DNA from: JAVVFH01 sp032250585
GTDB lineage: Bacteria > Pseudomonadota > Gammaproteobacteria > Xanthomonadales > SZUA-36
Reading direction: 5' to 3'
Length of the DNA: 26,794 bases
Assembly (NCBI GenBank): GCA_032250585.1
Contig: JAVVFH010000020.1
Coordinates: 1-26,794, forward strand
The position numbers and the translations under genes were made by a program. The number at the start of each line of letters is the position of its first letter. Within the stretch, counting starts at the first letter, position 1. A model generated the notes under the pieces. It had not been told where the DNA came from. It worked only from the letters and a program-made list of their open reading frames with translations, and did no database searches. Below, one piece after another: positions 20,757-26,794 of this stretch.

Positions 20757-22988
20757 ATGCTTCACGTCTCACAGTACTTACGTCCGCTAATCGCGAGCAT
20801 CACCGCCCTGCTCGGCGCCCTGCCGCTCGCGGCAGATCCGTCAGCCGGTGATCAGATGGCCGACGACCCGCAACTCAGCCTCGACCCGATCGTCGTTGTC
20901 GCGAGCAGGATCCCGCAACGCCTGTCAGGCGTAGCCGCCCAGGTGACGGTCATCGATGGCGAGGACATCCGGCGCAACCTGGTTGAAGACATTTCCGGCT
21001 TGCTGAAGTACGAACCCGGACTCGACCTGGAAACATCGGGCACCCGCTTCGGCGCCAGCGCCATCAACATCCGCGGCATTGGCGGCAACCGCGTCGACAT
21101 CCGGATCGACGGCGTGCCTTTGCGCGACCAGTTCATTATTGGCGCGTTTTCCAACGGTGGCCGCCTGGCGATCGAACCGGACCGCATCAAGCAGGTGGAA
21201 GTGCTGCATGGACCGGCTTCCGCGATGTACGGTTCCAACGCATTGGGTGGCGTGATCGCGGTGACAACCTGGGATCCGGCCGACCTGCTGAACAGCGCCG
21301 GCGACTTCGGGTCGTACAGCCTGCGGACCGGATACCAGGGCATGAACTCCAGTCGGGTCGTCTCGGCCATGGCGGCCGGCGGCGGACACACGCATCGGAT
21401 TCTGGCGGCCGCGACCTACCGTGACGGCAACGAACTGGACAATCAGGCCCCGAGTATCGCCGATGCGCAGGACTGGGACAGCGACGACCTGATGGTGCGC
21501 TATACCTGGGACTTGCGGGCGGGCCAGCGCTTGCGGTTCTCGGCCGAGCGCATGAGCCGGGAAACCCGCACGGAAGTCGACTCGGTGCTCGGTTTTGGTC
21601 AGCGCTTTCGCTGGACCACCGCGTTACTTGGCAACGACCGTGACGAACGCCGCCGTCTTTCGCTCGATTACGAATTCGACCTGGACAGCGGCACGCAGGG
21701 CGTTTTCCGCCTTTATGACAGTTCCCACGATACCGATCAGTTCAGCCGGGAAACCCGGGCGGCCGCGCCGAGTCCGGTCGCCCTCGAACGTCGTTTCAAG
21801 TATGCACAGGACATCACGGGTGCGGAGGCCTCCCTGCACCGGACTCTCTCGTGGCTGGACCTGGAGCACCGTATCGGCATCGGTGCCGAATGGAACCGAA
21901 GCACCGTCACCGAACTGCGCGACGGCACGCAAACCAGCCTGAACGACGGATCGCACAGCAAAAACATTCTCGGGGAGACCTTCCCACTACGGGATTTTCC
22001 GATCTCCGACAGCGATGAGGTCGGTGTGTGGCTGCAGGACGAAATCCGGCTTGCCGGCGGCCGCTGGAGCATTACGCCCGCTTTACGCTGGGACCGTTAT
22101 GAACTCAGTCCCGAAGCCGATCCGATCTGGCGCGAGGACAATCCGGACACGGCGGTTGTCTCGGTGGACGAAGCGCGACTTACGCCGCGACTGTCGGTCG
22201 TTTTCCGCCCCGGAGACACCTGGGCTTTTTACGGTCAATACAGCGAGGGCTTTCGCGCCCCGCCATTCGAAGACGCCAACGTCGGCCTCGACATTCCGCT
22301 GTTCGGTATCCGGGCCATTCCGAATCCGGACTTGCGGTCAGAGACTTCGCAAGCCTTCGAAATCGGCATGCGGTGGTTCGGCCCGTACTCCACGTTGAGC
22401 GCCGCCCTGTTTCACACCGAGTACGATGATTTCATCGAGTCACGCGTTCTGATCGGCCGTGACCCCGGGACAGGCGATCTTGTATTCCAGTCCCGAAACA
22501 TCGCGCAAGCGCGCATCCGCGGGATTGACCTGCGCTACGAAGGCGACCTGTCTGGCTTCAATGCGCGCCTGCAGGGCTGGACGGTGCACGCGGCAGCGTA
22601 CTGGGCGGAGGGCGAGAACCGGCAATCCGGTGTGCCTCTTAACAGCATTGCGCCGCCCCAGGCGGTAGCCGGTCTCGCGTGGGACAGCCGGGACGGTGTA
22701 TGGCGGCTGGCCGCCACGGGAACGTTCACGGCCGCCAAGCACTCGGACGACATCGACGAATCGGAGGCTGAACGCTTTGCAACACCCGGCTGGACTACAC
22801 TCGATTTGACCCTGGGTTGGCACCCTTCAGCGCGCCTGGAGTTCCAATTCGGGTTGTTCAATCTGACTGACCGCCATTACTGGCGGTGGCTGGACGTGGC
22901 CAGACTGCAGGCCGATGACCCGATGATTCCCCTGCTCTCCAGAAGCGGGCGAAGCTTTTCGCTCAGCGCACGGATAATCTCTTTTTAA
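20757..22988 (+). CDS. TonB-dependent receptor, haem/haemoglobin type
   Basis: A 743-residue outer-membrane gated channel. A signal peptide (about residues 1-26) is followed by a TonB-box-like segment (SLDPIVVVASR). The plug domain holds the standard blocks: VTVIDGEDIRRNL, GLLKYEPGLDLE, INIRGIGGNRVDIRIDGVPL and IKQVEVLHGPASAMYGSNALGGVIAVTTWDP. The C-terminal barrel ends in an aromatic residue (...SLSARIISF), as outer-membrane proteins do. The GGNRVDIRIDGVPLRDQF block is typical of haem and haemoglobin receptors. Its position just ahead of the haem-d1 enzyme nirS might reflect a need for haem or iron, which is inference. ATG 20757 is preferred to TTG 20739. Confidence 0.9.
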   Translation: MLHVSQYLRPLIASITALLGALPLAADPSAGDQMADDPQLSLDPIVVVASRIPQRLSGVAAQVTVIDGEDIRRNLVEDISGLLKYEPGLDLETSGTRFGASAINIRGIGGNRVDIRIDGVPLRDQFIIGAFSNGGRLAIEPDRIKQVEVLHGPASAMYGSNALGGVIAVTTWDPADLLNSAGDFGSYSLRTGYQGMNSSRVVSAMAAGGGHTHRILAAATYRDGNELDNQAPSIADAQDWDSDDLMVRYTWDLRAGQRLRFSAERMSRETRTEVDSVLGFGQRFRWTTALLGNDRDERRRLSLDYEFDLDSGTQGVFRLYDSSHDTDQFSRETRAAAPSPVALERRFKYAQDITGAEASLHRTLSWLDLEHRIGIGAEWNRSTVTELRDGTQTSLNDGSHSKNILGETFPLRDFPISDSDEVGVWLQDEIRLAGGRWSITPALRWDRYELSPEADPIWREDNPDTAVVSVDEARLTPRLSVVFRPGDTWAFYGQYSEGFRAPPFEDANVGLDIPLFGIRAIPNPDLRSETSQAFEIGMRWFGPYSTLSAALFHTEYDDFIESRVLIGRDPGTGDLVFQSRNIAQARIRGIDLRYEGDLSGFNARLQGWTVHAAAYWAEGENRQSGVPLNSIAPPQAVAGLAWDSRDGVWRLAATGTFTAAKHSDDIDESEAERFATPGWTTLDLTLGWHPSARLEFQFGLFNLTDRHYWRWLDVARLQADDPMIPLLSRSGRSFSLSARIISF

Positions 22989-23047
22989 GCGAATGATGGA
23001 TAGATATTTTCCTGTTTCAATCCCGCCTCTCGGAAACACTGCATCGT

Positions 23048-23088
23048 TTGACATGAATCATTGCGATTGCAAGCGCGGGCCGTAAAGT
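23048..23088 (+). promoter_or_regulatory. FNR/DNR-type box and -10 element ahead of nirS
   Basis: TTGAC-ATGA-ATCAT at 23048-23061 matches the FNR/DNR consensus TTGAT-N4-ATCAA at eight of ten positions. Its centre is exactly 31 bases from the centre of TAAAGT (23083-23088), the geometry of a class II activated promoter with the box at -41.5. The start point would lie near 23096, some 37 bases before the nirS start codon. Confidence 0.6.
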
Positions 23089-23132
23089 AGCCAAAGATTC
23101 ATTTCATATACATCTAATTAAGTGAGAAACCG

Positions 23133-25259
23133 ATGATCAATCGAAACGTATTGTGTATCGCCGCCCTCTCGGCACTGGCCATGGGTTGCGGCCAGGAGGC
23201 CACTGAGCCAGGCAAACCAGCCGACACCGCCGTCGCCGTCCACTCAGCAGAGGTAGCCAGCCGCAGCTTCGACGAGCGCATCGCCGCGGGCGCCAAACTG
23301 TACAACGTGCACTGCGCGGCCTGTCACCAGGCCAACGGCCAGGGTCTCGCCGGCGCGTTTCCGCCGCTGGCCGAGTCGAGTTATCTGGCCGAAGGTGGCG
23401 CCAAGGTCGCCATTGAAGCGGTGCTGCATGGCCTCAGTGGCCCGATCACCGTAAACGGCAAAGAGTACAACAGCGTGATGCCCAACCTCGCCTACCTCAG
23501 CGACAGCGAAGTGGCCGACGTGGTCACCTACGTGATGAACACCTGGGACAATCCCGGCGGCGAAGTCAGCTCCGCCGAAGTGGCTGCCGCACGTAATGGC
23601 GAGCCGGTCAGCGGCCCGGCGGATCACCCCGGCGCCTCATCGGAAGAGCTGGCCTACCAGGGCGCGCCCAGCACCGTCGCCGGCGCCACTGGGTTCATTG
23701 ATTCCGCCGGCCCGCCCATGACGCAGGTCGAGTTCGATGCCGCCACTCAGATTTACTTCGAGCGCTGTGCCGGCTGTCACGGCGTGCTGCGCAAAGGTGC
23801 CACCGGCAAGCCGCTGACCCCGGACATCACGCGGGAGAAGGGCCACGAATACCTCGAGGCCCTGATCACCTACGGTTCGGCCGCCGGCATGCCCAACTGG
23901 GGCACCTCCGGCGACCTGAATGCCGAGCAGATCGACGCAATGGCCCGCTACCTGCAGCACGAACCCCCGGAGCCGCCAGAATTCGGCCTGCCCGAAATGA
24001 TGGCCAGCTGGAAAGTGATGGTGAAGCCTGGCGACCGCCCGAGTGAACCGCAACATCAACGCAACATTGAAAACTTCTTCGCCGTCACCCTGCGCGACGC
24101 CGGCCAGGTGGCCATCTTCGACGGTGACAACTACGAGACGGTCGCCATCGTGCCGACCGGCTATGCAGTGCACATTTCACGGCCCTCCGCATCCGGCCGC
24201 TACATGTACACCATCGGGCGCGATGCCAAGGTCGACATGATCGACCTGTGGATGAATCCACCGCAAATCGTCGCCGAGATCAAGATCGGCCTCGAGGCGC
24301 GCTCGGTAGAAACTTCCAAGTACAAGGGCTACGAGGACGTCTACGCGATCGCCGGCGCCTACTGGCCGCCGCAATACGTGATCATGGAGGCCGACACCCT
24401 GAAGCCCATGGAAATCGTCTCCACACGCGGCATGACGGTCGACACCCAGGAATATCATCCCGAGCCACGGGTGGCCGCCATCGTCGCCTCGCACGAGCAC
24501 CCGGAATTCATCGTCAACGTCAAGGAAACGGGCAAAATTCTGCTGGTCAACTACGAAAACCCGGAAGCCATGACCGTCACCACCATTGGAGCCGCCCGCT
24601 TCCTGCACGACGGCGGCTGGGACCGCAGCAAGCGTTACTTCCTCACCGCCGCCAACCAGTCCGACAAAATCGCGGTGGTCGATTCGCGCGAGCGCAAGTT
24701 GACGGCCCTGATCGACGTCACCAAGATCCCGCACCCGGGCCGCGGCGCCAACCTCGACGACCCGCAATACGGGCCGGTCTGGGTGACCAGCGCGCTGGGC
24801 AATGCCAACGTGACCTTTATCGCCACCGATCCCGAGGGCCATCCGGACCACGCGTGGAAAGTGGTGCGCACCCTTGAAGGCCAGGGCGGCGGTTCGCTGT
24901 TCGTCAAGTCCCACCCCAAATCAACCAATCTGTGGGTGGATACGCCGCTGAACCCCGATCCGTCGATTTCCCAAAGCGTCGCCGTTTACGACGTCAACAA
25001 GCTCGACGCCGGCTACGTCGTTCTGCCGATCGCCGAATGGGCGGACCTCGGCGAAGGACCCAAGCGCGTGGTACAGCCTGAGTACAACAAAGCCGGCACT
25101 GAAGTCTGGTTCTCAGTCTGGAGCGGCAAGGAAGAGGAATCAGCCATCGTCGTGGTGGATGACAAAACCCGCACCCTCAAGCACGTGATCAAGGGTCCGG
25201 ACATCGTCACCCCGACCGGTAAATTCAACGTCTACAACACAGTGCACGACGTTTACTGA
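23133..25259 (+). CDS. nirS: Cytochrome cd1 nitrite reductase with additional N-terminal cytochrome c domain
   Basis: A 708-residue periplasmic enzyme, probably reducing nitrite to nitric oxide. Domain 1 is a lipoprotein signal with lipobox LAMGC (C19). Domain 2 is a class I cytochrome c (C61-AA-C64-H65, likely Met ligand at M116). Domain 3 is the regular NirS cytochrome c (C212-AG-C215-H216, with MPNWGTSGDL near M253). Domain 4 is the eight-bladed haem d1 propeller from about residue 290: YAVHISRPSASGRY (H347), YHPEPRVAAIVASHEHPEFIV, FLHDGGWD (H492), and the end TGKFNVYNTVHDVY. Ordinary NirS is about 560-600 residues, so the extra 130-150 are the added cytochrome, which resembles NirC. It lacks other nir genes in this window. 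An FNR-type box sits upstream and a terminator follows. Confidence 0.93.
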   Translation: MINRNVLCIAALSALAMGCGQEATEPGKPADTAVAVHSAEVASRSFDERIAAGAKLYNVHCAACHQANGQGLAGAFPPLAESSYLAEGGAKVAIEAVLHGLSGPITVNGKEYNSVMPNLAYLSDSEVADVVTYVMNTWDNPGGEVSSAEVAAARNGEPVSGPADHPGASSEELAYQGAPSTVAGATGFIDSAGPPMTQVEFDAATQIYFERCAGCHGVLRKGATGKPLTPDITREKGHEYLEALITYGSAAGMPNWGTSGDLNAEQIDAMARYLQHEPPEPPEFGLPEMMASWKVMVKPGDRPSEPQHQRNIENFFAVTLRDAGQVAIFDGDNYETVAIVPTGYAVHISRPSASGRYMYTIGRDAKVDMIDLWMNPPQIVAEIKIGLEARSVETSKYKGYEDVYAIAGAYWPPQYVIMEADTLKPMEIVSTRGMTVDTQEYHPEPRVAAIVASHEHPEFIVNVKETGKILLVNYENPEAMTVTTIGAARFLHDGGWDRSKRYFLTAANQSDKIAVVDSRERKLTALIDVTKIPHPGRGANLDDPQYGPVWVTSALGNANVTFIATDPEGHPDHAWKVVRTLEGQGGGSLFVKSHPKSTNLWVDTPLNPDPSISQSVAVYDVNKLDAGYVVLPIAEWADLGEGPKRVVQPEYNKAGTEVWFSVWSGKEEESAIVVVDDKTRTLKHVIKGPDIVTPTGKFNVYNTVHDVY

Positions 25260-25267
25260 GTGATCAT

Positions 25268-25300
25268 GGGAAGGGCCGGTCACGCCGGCCCTCCCCTTTC
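25268..25300 (+). terminator. Intrinsic terminator after nirS
   Basis: An inverted repeat with stem GGGAAGGGCCGG/CCGGCCCTCCCC (one mismatch) and loop TCACG, followed by TTTCCTTTCC. It lies 9 bases past the nirS stop, so most transcription likely ends here and the porin gene needs its own promoter or read-through. Confidence 0.65.
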
Positions 25301-25353
25301 CTTTCCAAGGCTCCTGGCCGCTGAACGGCGCCAGACCCGACGAGGATCTCACC

Positions 25354-26598
25354 ATGAGCATGAACGACAGGCCGACGCAGCCGACTCGGGCGCTGTTGAC
25401 TTTGCTGATCACGCTTGCCGCAGCCAATGTGGGTACAGCCGCTGCGGCAGACGGCCTCAGCGCCCTATTCACCGAGGGCAAGGGCGGACTGGCGTTTCGC
25501 TATCGCCTGGAAACGGTAGACCAGGACAATTTCGCCAAAGACGCCACCGCGTCCACGCTGCGCACCCGGCTGAACTTCAAGAGCGGAACGTTCAACGGCT
25601 TCAGCTTTTTTGCCGAGTACGATTACCTGCTCGAGGTGGGCTGGGATGATTTCAATGCCGGCGCGGGCAATACGCCAGATCGTTCGCAATACCCCGTCGT
25701 CGCCGACCCCGATGGCTGGGACCTGAACCAGGCATACCTGCAGTGGACGCCCGCCAAAGGCACTTTGCTGCGCGGCGGCCGCGAGCGCATTATCTACGAC
25801 AACGCGCGCTTCGTCGGCAATGTCGGCTGGCGCCAGAACGAGCAAACCTACGACGGCGTGTATTTGCAACACAAAGCCGGCGGCATCGACTTGCAGGCCG
25901 CCTGGGTCGGGAGGGTCAACCGCATCTTCGGCCGCGACGTACCCGCCGGCCGCGCGGACCACGACAGCTGGCTGCTGAACGCCGGCAAAGCCTGGGAGGG
26001 TATCGGCAAACTGACGGGTTATTGGTACAACATCCATGACGATGAAGTGCCGGCCTCTTCAAACATTTCCTATGGCCTGCGTATCGCCGGCAAGCTGCAG
26101 TCGGAAGCGGCCGCGCTGGGCTACGTCGCCGAGTACGCCCACCAGACCGACGCCCATGACAATCCGGTGAATTACAGCGCCGATTACTACCGCATCGACC
26201 TGTCATACGGCGTCGACAGCTTTACTCCGTATATCGGTTACGAATCACTGGACGGGGATGAGCGCAGGGCGGGCGCTGCCTTCCGCACACCACTGGCCAC
26301 ACTGCATGCCTTCAACGGCTGGGCCGACCAGTTCCTGAACACGCCCGGCGCAGGGCTGAACGACCTGTTCCTCGGCGCCAGGGGCAAAGTTGGCGCCTGG
26401 TCCTGGAACGTGCTCTATCACGACTTCGAGGCCGAATCGGGCAACAGCAGCTACGGCGATGAAATCGACGCCTCGCTGGGCATCAAACTGTTCGATCGTT
26501 ACGGCCTGTTGTTCAAGGCCGCGTGGTTCGATGCGGAAACGGGATCATCCTTCAACGACACAACCAAGCTCTGGCTCCAGCTGACGGCGGACTTCTGA
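25354..26598 (+). CDS. Outer-membrane porin, alginate-export-like
   Basis: A 414-residue beta-barrel protein. A signal peptide (likely cleavage after TAAAA, about residue 32) is followed by a repeated pattern of alternating strands (LAFRYRLETVDQDNFAKDA, STLRTRLNFKSGTFNGFSFF). There is a conserved LNQAYLQWTPAKGTLLRGGRERIIYDNARFVGNVGWRQNEQTYDGVYL block and a C-terminal aromatic residue (LQLTADF). It belongs to the alginate-export/OprE-like porin group whose members do not always transport alginate. Placement behind nirS suggests a role in anion or substrate uptake during anaerobic growth, but that is inference. A GAGGA ribosome site precedes the ATG at 25354. Confidence 0.83.
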   Translation: MSMNDRPTQPTRALLTLLITLAAANVGTAAAADGLSALFTEGKGGLAFRYRLETVDQDNFAKDATASTLRTRLNFKSGTFNGFSFFAEYDYLLEVGWDDFNAGAGNTPDRSQYPVVADPDGWDLNQAYLQWTPAKGTLLRGGRERIIYDNARFVGNVGWRQNEQTYDGVYLQHKAGGIDLQAAWVGRVNRIFGRDVPAGRADHDSWLLNAGKAWEGIGKLTGYWYNIHDDEVPASSNISYGLRIAGKLQSEAAALGYVAEYAHQTDAHDNPVNYSADYYRIDLSYGVDSFTPYIGYESLDGDERRAGAAFRTPLATLHAFNGWADQFLNTPGAGLNDLFLGARGKVGAWSWNVLYHDFEAESGNSSYGDEIDASLGIKLFDRYGLLFKAAWFDAETGSSFNDTTKLWLQLTADF

Positions 26599-26623
26599 GG
26601 GATCCGACTCCTGTGGTCAGATC

Positions 26624-26794
26624 TCAGTTTTCACGCTCCATCAGGGTAGCAAGATCCCTGGCCATGCGATCGGCATCCAGGGGGGCCGAAAATGCGCCGC
26701 GCAATTGTCCGCGCCGATCGACCAGCACCACGGAGGAAGAATGCGCGACCTGGTAGTGCTCGGCTCCGGCGTCGTGCTCTTCGATCTGGTAAGC
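26624..26794 (-). CDS. SCO1/SenC/PrrC family protein, C-terminal fragment (runs off right edge)
   Basis: Only the last 56 residues are in the window: AYQIEEHDAGAEHYQVAHSS, SVVLVDRRGQLRGAF, and an end in MEREN. The YQVAHSSSVVLVDRRG block is the end of the SCO thioredoxin-like domain and contains its conserved histidine (copper ligand). SCO proteins deliver copper to cytochrome oxidase. The cysteine motif lies outside the window. It converges on the porin gene. Confidence 0.8.
   Translation of the reverse strand, partial: AYQIEEHDAGAEHYQVAHSSSVVLVDRRGQLRGAFSAPLDADRMARDLATLMEREN

Noticed and set aside
1..26794. CRISPR arrays, rRNA genes, riboswitches and prophage genes
   Set aside because: No repeat-spacer pattern, rRNA segment, known aptamer or phage structural gene was seen in the window.

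Overview
The window is a high-G+C chromosomal segment from a Gram-negative bacterium, most likely a denitrifying gammaproteobacterium. The evidence is RNase D, the Kdo kinase/OpsX-type heptosyltransferase pair of lipopolysaccharide core synthesis, TonB receptor and outer-membrane porin genes, and a cytochrome cd1 nitrite reductase. A marine or sediment lineage is a guess. No species is claimed.

Layout. Positions 1-142 hold the start of a leftward secreted protein. 378-1526 is rnd and 1576-1651 is tRNA-Arg(CCT). 1895-2641 is a Crp/Fnr-type regulator without FNR cysteines, followed by a 52-residue DUF3309 membrane protein. 3354-4665 is a class D-like sortase with, directly downstream, a secreted protein ending in LPTTAG, a hydrophobic segment and RRR: a self-contained sortase/substrate pair in a Gram-negative. 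4784-6208 is an M48 metalloprotease lipoprotein.

The stretch from about 6250 to 14380 is accessory and decayed. I read it as the wreck of a chromosomal integron. A rightward integron-integrase stub (14274) is cut by a stop codon after 30 residues. To its left are up to five attC-like hairpin sites of 63-85 bp, all oriented on the minus strand, and leftward reading frames usually begin 12-70 bases after an attC-like core. The cassette-like units carry a DUF2254 membrane protein, a BrnT/BrnA toxin-antitoxin pair whose toxin has a nonsense codon, a ribbon-helix-helix antitoxin relic with a nonsense codon, an APC amino-acid permease and small secreted or membrane proteins. Between the array and the integrase stub lie an internally deleted YdjM-like hydrolase, an IS21 istA tail, a triple EF-hand protein, a YagU-like membrane protein and a DUF2478 protein.

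14510-16497 holds two leftward genes, a DUF6502 protein behind an AT-rich palindromic control region and a membrane protein. 16602-19493 is a leftward cluster: kdkA, GNAT acetyltransferase, MBL-fold hydrolase and secreted cyclophilin. The heptosyltransferase diverges from kdkA.

20757-26598 is the respiratory part: a haem-type TonB receptor, a nirS-like gene with an extra N-terminal cytochrome c domain and a lipobox behind a well-placed FNR/DNR-type box, and an outer-membrane porin. The right edge cuts a leftward SCO1/SenC gene.
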